DNA of 64,000 bases, from NCBI GenBank assembly GCA_012972835.1, contig JABDHK010000029.1:1-64000 (forward strand), read 5' to 3'. The DNA is from Chlorobiaceae bacterium. Its GTDB lineage: Bacteria > Bacteroidota > Chlorobiia > Chlorobiales > Chlorobiaceae. The notes below the pieces were generated by a model that was not told the DNA's origin, did not search any database, and saw nothing but the letters and a program-made list of their open reading frames with translations. A program made the translations under genes and the position numbers. Of this stretch, positions 45,177 through 53,028 are shown piece after piece. Positions within the stretch are counted from its first letter, which is position 1. Each line of letters begins with the position of its first letter.

Positions 45177-46079
45177 CTACATCGTTATGGCAGATTTTTG
45201 GTCGGGCACTTTTTTTTCGTGGCTGATCCTGGTCAGAATACCTGCGAGTGATGAAAGAGCTGAAAGGGCGAAAAATATGAGCGACAGAGCAACGCCTGTG
45301 CTGGTTTCCAGTTCTATTGCGCCAAGCAGGTAAAAGAAGGTTATCTCCCTCGCGCCAGCTCCCCCGATGGTAATTGGTATAATGGTGGCTATTGTCGAGA
45401 TCAGGAATATCGCCAGGTAGTCGATGAGGTTGGCGCTGTGCGACATGGCTTTGAGAATGAAAAAAACCGATATAACCTGGGTTATCTGTACCAGCATCGA
45501 CTCTATGGCGGTGATGGTGAACACCTCGATGAACTGCTTGTAGAACAGTTTGTTAACAAAGAGTGCAACTGGATAGAGTGCAGCAAGCACAATCCATGAA
45601 TAGGGTATCAGGTGGGGAAATTTCAAGGCGAAACTGCTCGGCAGCAGAAGTAAAATGGAGAGAAATACCAAAGCAAAGATTCCGCAGATTCTGTCCCACA
45701 ACACAGCATGAAAGACGTTGATCATTTTCAGACCATGGTTTTTCTGCAGCACAAAGATTTTATACCCATCGCCCCCGACGCCGCCCGGAAGAAAAAGGTT
45801 ATAGAACATTCCAAGATAGTAGAGCTTAAGGTTGTACAGGGCTGACAGCTCAATGCCGATAGCCTTGAAAAACCGGTTTAAGCGTATTGCATTGAAAATT
45901 TTGGAGATATTGAAAAACAGGAGGGCCAGCAGGAGATACCAGAGGTTGGCGCCCCGAATGATACCGGCAAGTTTTGCAACATCGGTTTTTTTCAGCACCA
46001 GATAGAGTGCCAGAGCGGTGACAAGAAGCTGGAGAAGTGGCTTGAGCAGCTTTTTCAGGCCGGTGTTATTGTTTGCCAA
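45177..46079 (-). CDS. UPF0104/YbhN-type membrane protein (lysylphosphatidylglycerol synthase TM family)
   Basis: An integral membrane protein of about 300 residues with six to eight hydrophobic helices. The family motifs are ISKIFNAIRLNRFFKAIGI and the conserved loop LFLPGGVGGDGYKIFVLQK, followed by ITIGGAGAREITFFYLLGAI near the C-terminus. Relatives are proposed lipid flippases or glycolipid transporters. A TTG start at 46077-46079 that overlaps the end of the glycosyltransferase gene is preferred over the longer frame to 46148. It is last in the PAP2-GT39-GT2-UPF0104 operon. Confidence 0.82.
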   Translation of the reverse strand: MANNNTGLKKLLKPLLQLLVTALALYLVLKKTDVAKLAGIIRGANLWYLLLALLFFNISKIFNAIRLNRFFKAIGIELSALYNLKLYYLGMFYNLFLPGGVGGDGYKIFVLQKNHGLKMINVFHAVLWDRICGIFALVFLSILLLLPSSFALKFPHLIPYSWIVLAALYPVALFVNKLFYKQFIEVFTITAIESMLVQITQVISVFFILKAMSHSANLIDYLAIFLISTIATIIPITIGGAGAREITFFYLLGAIELETSTGVALSLIFFALSALSSLAGILTRISHEKKVPDQKSAITM

Positions 46080-46998
46080 CGATCTTTTTAATGATATAGG
46101 GTTTCTTGTTTTGAGACTCGTAGTAGGTGCGCATGATGAATTCGGCAATGAATCCGGTGGTAATGAGCTGAATTCCGATAAAGGTCATAATAATGCCAAG
46201 CGAGAGCAGTGGACGTCCTCCGATATCCTGGCCCAATATTTTCAGCGCAAGGAGGTACATGTTCAGGGCCAAGCCTATAAATAGCGAGGAAAAACCAAGG
46301 CTTCCGAAAAGATGCATTGGCTTCTGACTGTATTTCTGGAAAAAAACCATGAATAACAGGTCACTCAGTACCTTGAAGGTGCGGCCAATACCGTATTTCG
46401 ATTTTCCGTATTTCCTTGCATGGTGCTGTACATCAACCTCTTCCATTTTTGCACCGTAGAGCTGCACGAGAACTGGGATAAAGCGATGCAGCTCTCCGTA
46501 TAGACCAAGATTTTTTGCAACATCCTTTTTAAATACCTTCAGTGTACATCCATAGTCGTGGATGTGCACATTGGTTAAATTCCGGATGATGGCGTTGGCT
46601 ATCTTGCTCGGTATTTTTCTCAGAATCATCCCGTCCTGCCGTCCTGCCCGCCTGCCCGCCACAACATCAAGATCGTGGTCATAAAGGTAGTGCATCATCA
46701 TTGGAATATCCGACGGGTCATTCTGCAGATCTCCATCTATTGTGGCTATCAGCTCGCCCTCTGCATGATCAATACCGGCAGCCATCGCGGTTGTCTGGCC
46801 GTAATTCTTGTTCAGGACAACCAGATGTGCATTGGATGGTGCGTATTTCTGAACTTCAGCTACGGTACCATCAGTAGAACCATCGTCAACCAGAACGATT
46901 TCATGCTCAACAGCGGCGAGCGAGGATGCGAGAGCCGCAAACAGTGGTTTGATGTTTTCAGCCTCATTCATGACCGGTATGACGACTGAAAGCTTCAT
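46066..46998 (-). CDS. Family 2 glycosyltransferase, polyprenyl-phosphate type (DPM/ArnC-like)
   Basis: A 310-residue GT-A enzyme: LSVVIPVMNEAENIKPLFAA at the start, the DXD-like VLVDDGSTDGTV (about 35-46), ATIDGDLQNDPSDIPMM near 89-105, QDGMILRKIPSKIANAIIRN near 124-143, and two C-terminal membrane helices (about 230-250 and 265-290). Such enzymes load a sugar onto undecaprenyl phosphate for use by GT39/ArnT-like transferases, whose gene is 10 nt upstream. The sugar is unknown. Confidence 0.9.
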   Translation of the reverse strand: MKLSVVIPVMNEAENIKPLFAALASSLAAVEHEIVLVDDGSTDGTVAEVQKYAPSNAHLVVLNKNYGQTTAMAAGIDHAEGELIATIDGDLQNDPSDIPMMMHYLYDHDLDVVAGRRAGRQDGMILRKIPSKIANAIIRNLTNVHIHDYGCTLKVFKKDVAKNLGLYGELHRFIPVLVQLYGAKMEEVDVQHHARKYGKSKYGIGRTFKVLSDLLFMVFFQKYSQKPMHLFGSLGFSSLFIGLALNMYLLALKILGQDIGGRPLLSLGIIMTFIGIQLITTGFIAEFIMRTYYESQNKKPYIIKKIVGKQ

Positions 46999-47008
46999 GT
47001 TATCGAAT

Positions 47009-48556
47009 TCATTCTGTTAGTTTTGCAAGCACAATACCGTATTTGCTATAGAGCAAAGAGGTATGTTGAAGATTTTTCAGATCTTTCACTGTTGTTAAGA
47101 CAATTTCGCCCCGTTTTGGCGCACGTTGTTCAGCAAAAGATTCGGAATATACAAAAAAGGAGGGGTTGTAGAGTTCCCACATCACGACTTTATATCCCTC
47201 TTTTTTAGCCAGAAGTGCAGCCTCTTTCACCGGTTTCTGGAGAAGATTTCCCACAAGGGGCATGAGGTAGAGATTGATGAGAAGAGCCAATACCACTCCA
47301 GTTGCAAGAAGTTTGTTGGCGGCTGAAAAACGGGGAATGAATTGAATGGCCGTGATAGAGAGCATGGTGGCAATGATGATGAGTAGATGGTTCAGCCCTG
47401 TAAGCTCGACTCCCCCGGTAAGGATTGCCTTGATAAAGTCATCATCAATTTTCTGCAAGGCAATCTGCAGCAGAAAAGGGAGGCAGGCAACTACCGCAAG
47501 GAAAAGGAGAGGCCACACAGCAAAAAGCCGAGGATGCTTGCTCAACGGCAGTGCTCTTGCCATGAGTATAAAGAGAGGTGTATAGCCATAGATGGTGTAG
47601 TGTGGAAGCTTTGTGCCGGAGAGGGAGAAAAACACAAAGACAAAGAGGAACCAGATCAGAAGAAAGCGGTTTGTGCGGTCGGCAAGCAGTGATTTTATTT
47701 TAATGAGAACGGTAAAGAACAGGCCGGTAAAGGGCATCATTCCGACAATAATAACCGGAATATAATAGAGCATGGAACCGGAGTGCCCTTCAAATGAGGA
47801 GTTGAAACGGCTGAGGTTGTGTTTGAAGAAAAAACCTTCGATAAAAGCCATCCCTTGATCCCTGTATTCAAGCAGATACCAGGGAAGTGCAATGCAGAGA
47901 AAGAGCAGGATACCGATAGGGTTGAAAATCATCCGGATCCATTGTTTCACGGCTCTTTCATGCAGGGCGAACAAAAAAGAGACAGCTGCAGGTATAAGTA
48001 TCGCTATCGGCCCTTTGGTCAGCATCCCGAAGCCTGCGGTGGCAAAGGCAAGATGCAGTGCATGTTTTGATCCTGTTTTGAAATGCTGGAGCAGGGCAAA
48101 CATGGTGATGGCAAGGAAGCAGTTCAGCAATCCATCAGCTATGGCAGCTTTAGCGATAACAATGACCTGTAGCGAGAGTACCATCATTGCCGCAGCAAAA
48201 AATGCCTGACGGTTGCCGGACTCTTTACGAAAAAAAAGAAAGATCGAGGTTGCCCAGGCTGTTCCCGCAAGGGCGGAGGGTAGTCGGAATGCAAATTCGT
48301 TGATGCCGAACATCTTGACCGAAACAAGCTGCACCCAGTAAATAAGAATTGGTTTATCAAAACGTGGTGCGCCATTCAGATAGGTTGTCAGATAATTTTT
48401 ACTCAACATCATTTCGCGCGTTGCCTCGCTGAAGGCCCCTTCATCAACATCAAAAAGCGGTGCGGAGCCAAGGCCTACAAAGAAACTGGCAAGGATAAGG
48501 ATTCCGAGTGCAAAGAGAAACCATGTGGTTTCAGATTTCGCGTTATTCTGAGACAT
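47009..48556 (-). CDS. ArnT/PMT-type (GT39-like) membrane glycosyltransferase
   Basis: A polytopic membrane protein of about 515 residues. The signature opening is GLGSAPLFDVDEGAFSEATR (about 24-43), containing the acidic residue typical of ArnT/PMT loops, then NGAPRFDKPILIYWVQ near 58-73. There are about ten hydrophobic segments and a C-terminal periplasmic domain. It should transfer a sugar from a polyprenyl-phosphate donor (likely made by the neighbouring GT2) onto lipid A or another envelope acceptor. The ATG at 48554-48556 overlaps the PAP2 gene end by a few nucleotides. Confidence 0.87.
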   Translation of the reverse strand: MSQNNAKSETTWFLFALGILILASFFVGLGSAPLFDVDEGAFSEATREMMLSKNYLTTYLNGAPRFDKPILIYWVQLVSVKMFGINEFAFRLPSALAGTAWATSIFLFFRKESGNRQAFFAAAMMVLSLQVIVIAKAAIADGLLNCFLAITMFALLQHFKTGSKHALHLAFATAGFGMLTKGPIAILIPAAVSFLFALHERAVKQWIRMIFNPIGILLFLCIALPWYLLEYRDQGMAFIEGFFFKHNLSRFNSSFEGHSGSMLYYIPVIIVGMMPFTGLFFTVLIKIKSLLADRTNRFLLIWFLFVFVFFSLSGTKLPHYTIYGYTPLFILMARALPLSKHPRLFAVWPLLFLAVVACLPFLLQIALQKIDDDFIKAILTGGVELTGLNHLLIIIATMLSITAIQFIPRFSAANKLLATGVVLALLINLYLMPLVGNLLQKPVKEAALLAKKEGYKVVMWELYNPSFFVYSESFAEQRAPKRGEIVLTTVKDLKNLQHTSLLYSKYGIVLAKLTE

Positions 48557-49229
48557 CAAGCTTTGTTTTGAAATAGAAATTATAGAGCAGCATTGAGGAG
48601 GCGATGCCTAAAAATGAACCGGCAATGACATCACTGATATAGTGCTGGGTAAGAAAAATTCGACTGAAAGCAATCAGCGCCCCTCCAAAAAGAAAGAGGA
48701 GTCGCCATCTGGGGTAAAGAGTAGTCAGGACTATTGCGACGCTGAACGCTGTGGCTGAATGGCCGGATGGAAAGGATGTCCACTCATATTCATAATGGAA
48801 AAAGTTGAACCCATAGAGTTGTTCGCTGAAATAAAGTGTGGGTCTTGCCCTTCCCGCTATATATTTGAAAATATCCGCACTCACTCCCGAAAGGGCCACG
48901 GACGAGGAGAGAAAAAGGCCTGATTGCGCTCTGGACTGGTTGGTTTTGCGAAACACAACAAAAAGCACTACTCCTGTAACAAGGTACCATTGTGATTCAC
49001 CAAAGTCTGTTATTATGTTAAACAGATCATTTGACCATCCTATATTTACTGTATGGAACCATAATGCGGTTTTAATATCCGTAACGATATAGCTGAGAAT
49101 GCAGAGCAGCATAACCACAGCAACTGCTATACCCCACTTGAAAAGTCTGTTCATAAGGGGATCTAATACTCTTTTTTTTAACAGAGTGGCCAATTGATCG
49201 TAAAAATACATTAAATTTTGTAGCGGCAT
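48543..49229 (-). CDS. PAP2-family membrane phosphatase
   Basis: A 228-residue membrane protein with the three PAP2 motifs: KYIAGRARP (about 123-131), SFPSGHSATAFS (about 151-162) and SRIFLTQHYISDVIAG (about 187-202). Relatives dephosphorylate undecaprenyl pyrophosphate or lipid phosphates, or modify lipid A. Being first in the operon with polyprenyl-phosphate glycosyltransferases, recycling of the polyprenyl carrier or lipid A phosphate removal are the likeliest roles; this is inferred from context. Confidence 0.9.
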   Translation of the reverse strand: MPLQNLMYFYDQLATLLKKRVLDPLMNRLFKWGIAVAVVMLLCILSYIVTDIKTALWFHTVNIGWSNDLFNIITDFGESQWYLVTGVVLFVVFRKTNQSRAQSGLFLSSSVALSGVSADIFKYIAGRARPTLYFSEQLYGFNFFHYEYEWTSFPSGHSATAFSVAIVLTTLYPRWRLLFLFGGALIAFSRIFLTQHYISDVIAGSFLGIASSMLLYNFYFKTKLDVSE

Positions 49230-49268
49230 AAATCCTTACAAGAAAACAGGCCCTATTTACCCTATTTT

Positions 49269-50210
49269 ATGAGCAATACAACATCAGAAGCTTGTGCGCA
49301 TGACCATCATGACCATCATGACCATCATCATAGTCACCACCACCATCATGCATCAGGGAACATAAAGCTTGCTTTTTTTCTTAATCTTGGGTTTGCCGTT
49401 ATCGAAATAGCTGGTGGAGTGTTAACCGGCAGTACGGCAATCCTTGCCAATGCAGTTCATGACCTTGGAGATTCCTTCGCTCTTGGCCAGGCATGGTATT
49501 TCGAACGGAAATCTCTTGAGAAAAGCAGCCCTCGCTACTCTTATGGCTATAAGCGCTTCTCTCTTCTTGGCGCACTTATAAGTACAGTGGTGCTCCTCAC
49601 CAGTTCAATCCTTGTTCTTGCCAAAGCCATACCCTCTATTTTTGTACCGCATCATCCAGACGCCGGGGGGATGATTTTGCTTGCTGTTGCCGGTGTTACG
49701 GTCAACGGCATTGCAATGGCAAGACTCTCAAAAGATAAGGGTATGAATTCACGAGTTGTTGCCCTGCACCTGCTGGAAGATGTGCTTGGATGGGTAACTG
49801 TGCTTATCGTTGCCGTTATTCTCTTCTTCTGGGATATCCCTGTGCTCGATCCCGTTCTTGCCGTTATGATTACCCTCTATATTCTTGGCGGTGTTCTGAA
49901 AAATCTCAAGGCAATGATCCCCGTCTTTCTTCAGGCAGTTCCTGCAGAACTTGATCTTGCCGCTATTACGAGGGAAATCGAGCACATCGAGCATATTCAT
50001 GCTGTACATCATGCACATATCTGGTCACTTGATGGTGAGCACAGCGTTTTTACAGCACACCTTGAACTGAATGTTCTGCTCGATGTTGAAGCCTATATGC
50101 AGCTCAAGGAAGAGATCAGAATAGTGGTGAAGCACCATGGGCTTTATCACTCAACTGTTGAAATCGAATATCCCGGAGAGGCCTGCCGGAACAGTGTTTT
50201 TGAATCATAA
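49269..50210 (+). CDS. Cation diffusion facilitator metal exporter (ZitB/CzcD-like)
   Basis: A 313-residue CDF transporter. A His/Asp-rich N-terminus (about residues 11-28, HDHHDHHDHHHSHHHHH) is encoded partly by three perfect 9-nt tandem repeats (49302-49328). Six membrane helices follow. The metal site is seen as NAVHDLGDSFALG (about 60-72) and LHLLEDVLGWVTV near 166, with the C-terminal cytoplasmic domain containing HIEHIHAVHHAHIWSLDGEH. Zn2+ export is most likely, Co/Cd possible. Directly followed by the lipocalin gene. Confidence 0.92.
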   Translation: MSNTTSEACAHDHHDHHDHHHSHHHHHASGNIKLAFFLNLGFAVIEIAGGVLTGSTAILANAVHDLGDSFALGQAWYFERKSLEKSSPRYSYGYKRFSLLGALISTVVLLTSSILVLAKAIPSIFVPHHPDAGGMILLAVAGVTVNGIAMARLSKDKGMNSRVVALHLLEDVLGWVTVLIVAVILFFWDIPVLDPVLAVMITLYILGGVLKNLKAMIPVFLQAVPAELDLAAITREIEHIEHIHAVHHAHIWSLDGEHSVFTAHLELNVLLDVEAYMQLKEEIRIVVKHHGLYHSTVEIEYPGEACRNSVFES

Positions 50211-50225
50211 AAACCGTTACAAGCC

Positions 50226-50747
50226 ATGATAAAAAAACTCTTTTTACTTTCAATCCTGCTTCTCGCTGGATGTATGGGTATTCCGCAGGGCGTTACGGTT
50301 GTAGATGATTTTTCTCTTGATCGTTTTCTTGGTACATGGTATGAAGTTGCCCGTATTGATAACTCTTTTGAAAAGAATCTCGGGCAGGTATCGGCTTCCT
50401 ATAAACTTGCCGAGGATGGGAGTGTGACGGTGTTGAACAAAGGGTATGACGCGCAAAAAAGAGAGTTGCAAACCATTGAAGGGCGAGGTGTTTTTGTTGG
50501 TGATATCCACAAAGGTGCTTTGAAAGTCTCCTTTTTCGGTCCTTTTTATGCAAGTTACAATGTCATTGCGCTTGACAAGAGCGGTTACCGCTGGGCAATG
50601 GTGTGTGGCCGCGACAAAGCATTTTTCTGGATTTTGTCGAGGGAGCCTCAAATGGATCCCCAGCTTTTAAAAGAGTTGGTTTTCCGTGCAAAATCCCTGG
50701 GTTTTGACACCGAGCACCTCCACTATCTTTACAAAAAACAACCATAA
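50226..50747 (+). CDS. blc: Outer-membrane lipocalin (Blc-like lipoprotein)
   Basis: A 173-residue lipoprotein with a signal peptide and lipobox LLLAGC (Cys 16). The bacterial lipocalin motif is FLGTWYEVARIDNSFEKNLG (about 35-54), with SASYKLAEDGSVTVLNKGYD following, and YRWAMVCGRDKAFFWILSRE near 120-139. Blc binds lysophospholipids and fatty acids and is tied to envelope stress. It begins 15 nt after the CDF gene, so probably shares its transcript, and converges on bciB with a 5-nt gap. Confidence 0.92.
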   Translation: MIKKLFLLSILLLAGCMGIPQGVTVVDDFSLDRFLGTWYEVARIDNSFEKNLGQVSASYKLAEDGSVTVLNKGYDAQKRELQTIEGRGVFVGDIHKGALKVSFFGPFYASYNVIALDKSGYRWAMVCGRDKAFFWILSREPQMDPQLLKELVFRAKSLGFDTEHLHYLYKKQP

Positions 50748-50752
50748 GGATT

Positions 50753-51967
50753 TCAAAGAGGCAGTCCGTACTCCGTGAGGATAACCCTGACATGTTTTGG
50801 TACCAGTTTGTCGAGCTGTTCGGGAGAGCGGAATTTGACATAGTAGTAGTGTCTGATCAGGTGAAAATCAACCGAGTAGTGGGCAAACCCTATCCCTTTC
50901 GGCCCGATCATTGCAAGCAGACCAGCAAGCATCTGGCCAAGCCAGAGAGGTATCTTTCTTGTGGTCGCATACTCTTTGTTAACTCCCTTCATGCTCTCGA
51001 TGATGCGTTTCGACGTGTTCTTAACAAATGAGCTGCACTCCCACTTGCCGGATTCCGGAAAATATTCGAGCTCAGTTTTGATCAGATTCAGAAGTTTTCT
51101 CCCAGTTTCAGTACGGACAAGGAGCCACTGCCGTTTCTGTTCCGGCAGCAGTCGAGCCCCTATGTAACCAACAGTAATGTCGGCAAGGCTGTTGAGATAG
51201 TCAAAGCAGCTCATGCAAGCAGGCGGGAAAATGGAAGGATCAGAAAGCTCTTCCGGAAGGCTGAAGAAGGGGATTTTTTCAACGCGGCCATCATTGTGCC
51301 TGATGTGAATCCTGAAATCCTGCATGAACTCCAAATGGCAGGCGGTATCGGGCGATTGCGACATTCTTTCCAGAATCCACGGCCATTTTGATCGTGCGAC
51401 ATTGTCTACACAGGGAATCCCAATGGTGAGGATCTCCATCTCACTGAGGTAGTCAAACCTCTCCTGGAAATCCCTGAGTGTATGCAGGTGGCAAGCCGCT
51501 CCAATGACAAGGATTTTTTTCATGCCATGACGATACGCGCTCTCAAGGGAGTATAACACAGGGGAGAGCACGGGTTTATTGCCTCTCGTCGAATAGATCT
51601 CATCACTGTTCCGGGCCAGGAGAGGCTGCGAGAAAAAGTGGTGGCCAGGAGTGTGCTGCAGCGACACAACTCCCTCAACAAGCTTCTCTTCAAAAGCCCT
51701 GACGGCCATATGGGTAACAATGCCGCTCCACTGCGCTCCTGCTACCGGCTTTTTCAGTTGAGCAGTAACACGATCAAGCGTAATGCCAAAACGCATTTCC
51801 ACCGGATCACTCAGGCTTCGTTCTCGTCCGAAAAGCTTTTTCTCCCTCTCGCCGAGCCATCCGTTGTTAAAAACACAGCTTTTGACACTTTGTTCAACTG
51901 GCCACGTATGAATGGAGCAGAGGCCGCATGAACTGCAGAGCCCGTTGTTCTTGTTGAAGGTTTCCAT
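50753..51967 (-). CDS. bciB: BciB-type 3,8-divinyl (proto)chlorophyllide 8-vinyl reductase
   Basis: A 404-residue FrhB/FdhB-family flavoprotein with Fe-S clusters. The N-terminal cluster ligands are CSSCGLC (about 11-17) and a further Cys near 31; another pair is PPACMSC near 253. The FAD region includes [19 protein letters not shown] and [14 protein letters not shown]. The C-terminal end [20 protein letters not shown] matches the BciB/slr1923 group rather than F420-hydrogenase subunits. BciB reduces the 8-vinyl group with ferredoxin during bacteriochlorophyll synthesis. A 7-hydroxymethyl-chlorophyll reductase-like role is the main alternative. No other bch genes flank it. Confidence 0.78.
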   Translation of the reverse strand: METFNKNNGLCSSCGLCSIHTWPVEQSVKSCVFNNGWLGEREKKLFGRERSLSDPVEMRFGITLDRVTAQLKKPVAGAQWSGIVTHMAVRAFEEKLVEGVVSLQHTPGHHFFSQPLLARNSDEIYSTRGNKPVLSPVLYSLESAYRHGMKKILVIGAACHLHTLRDFQERFDYLSEMEILTIGIPCVDNVARSKWPWILERMSQSPDTACHLEFMQDFRIHIRHNDGRVEKIPFFSLPEELSDPSIFPPACMSCFDYLNSLADITVGYIGARLLPEQKRQWLLVRTETGRKLLNLIKTELEYFPESGKWECSSFVKNTSKRIIESMKGVNKEYATTRKIPLWLGQMLAGLLAMIGPKGIGFAHYSVDFHLIRHYYYVKFRSPEQLDKLVPKHVRVILTEYGLPL

Positions 51968-52209
51968 TGCCGCACAAACCTTGCTATCCGGTTACTACAA
52001 AGGTTTAAATATAAAAAGAAGTTACAGCAATGTCAGCAACCGATAAGCTTTTCAAAAATCGGTATGGATAATAAAACCTTGGAAAAATTTTGTCCCATTT
52101 TCCTCTATACAAAACGTTGTTGAACCACTATAATAATACATTTTTTCGGTAAATTGACTTGTTAGTTGGGCATACATTTTTTTTTGCCAGTTATTGGAGA
52201 GAGCAAATC

Positions 52210-52452
52210 ATGCAAGTTGTAAAATGGGGTAACTCTCTGGCGGTAAGATTTCCCGCTATGTTGGTGCAAGCCCTTGATCTGAAAGAAGGCGAAGAAATTG
52301 ATCTTCAGCCCACAGGAATAAAAGCTTTTACAATCAGGAAAAAGCAACCTGAAAAAGGGTTGCTCCTAAATCTGCACCAGTTTCGGGGACGATTGCCTGC
52401 TGGTTTCCGTTTTGATAGGGAGCAGGCAAATGAACGGGATGACAACCAGTGA
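52210..52452 (+). CDS. AbrB/MazE-type antitoxin
   Basis: An 80-residue AbrB-hairpin protein: MQVVKWGNSLAVRFPAMLVQ then ALDLKEGEEIDLQPTGIKAF, with a C-terminal RLPAGFRFDREQANER tail that should wrap the PIN toxin. The ATG at 52210 with a GGAGAG box upstream is clearly better than the longer frame from 52159. Its stop overlaps the start of the decayed PIN gene (GTGA). A TATAAT sequence at about 52129-52134 may be its -10 box. The antitoxin reads intact although its toxin is dead. Confidence 0.85.
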   Translation: MQVVKWGNSLAVRFPAMLVQALDLKEGEEIDLQPTGIKAFTIRKKQPEKGLLLNLHQFRGRLPAGFRFDREQANERDDNQ

Positions 52453-52731
52453 GCAAGATGTTTATTGACAGCAATATCATCTTGTATCTTTTGTCTGGTG
52501 ACGCTGCTAAAGCTGATAGGGCTGAAGAAATTATTGCGACGGGTGGAGTGTGATTAGTGTTCAAGTGCTCAATGAAGTTGTATCGGTTTGCCGACGTAAG
52601 CTCAAGATGCCTTGGGAAGAGATTGAGGCTTTGCTTCTGCTCTTTTATCCGATGCAGAGATTCTGTTTTCTGAAGATATGCATAGTGGGATGCTGATTGA
52701 TGGAATTCTTATTCAAAATCCGTTCATTTAA
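52449..52731 (+). pseudogene. PIN-domain toxin relic (frameshift and internal deletion)
   Basis: From GTG 52449 the frame reads MFIDSNIILYLLSGDAAKAD up to GGV and a TGA. Removing one TG from GTGTG near 52548 restores ISVQVLNEVVSVCRRKLKM then PWEEIEALLLLF, the normal continuation of this PIN family. About 40 residues (the central acidic site region) are then absent, and another frame gives DAEILFSEDMHSGMLIDG followed by ILIQNPFI and TAA 52729-52731, the family's C-terminus. So one 2-nt insertion plus one internal deletion destroyed it. Confidence 0.75.
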
Positions 52732-52818
52732 ATTCCAAAGTGGATACCAAAATAAGTCTGTGGATATGGTGAAACATGTCAAAGTATGGTTCTCTTGCGG
52801 GAGTAAAACCAATGTCCT

Positions 52819-53028
52819 TTGATTAAATACGAATTGATTATTTACTGGAGCAAAGAAGACAATGCTTTTATTGTAGAAGTTCCGGAACTTCCAGGCTGTA
52901 TGGCCGATGGGGGGACATACGAAGAAGCAGCAACGAATGCCCAAAAAGTGAATGAAGAGTGGGTCGAAACCGCTCATTCACTCGGTAGGGCAGTGCCGGA
53001 ACCAAAGGGTAGGCTGATGTATGCTTGA
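52819..53028 (+). CDS. HicB-family antitoxin, orphan
   Basis: A 69-residue partial-RNase-H-fold HicB protein: YELIIYWSKEDNAFIVEVPE then LPGCMADGGTYEEAATNAQK. Typical for the short HicB form without a C-terminal DNA-binding domain. The start is TTG 52819 (no ATG in frame). No HicA-like sequence was found in the 87 nt upstream, and downstream is the convergent cydC gene, so it has no partner here. It could be a solitary antitoxin or a remnant. Confidence 0.75.
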   Translation: MIKYELIIYWSKEDNAFIVEVPELPGCMADGGTYEEAATNAQKVNEEWVETAHSLGRAVPEPKGRLMYA

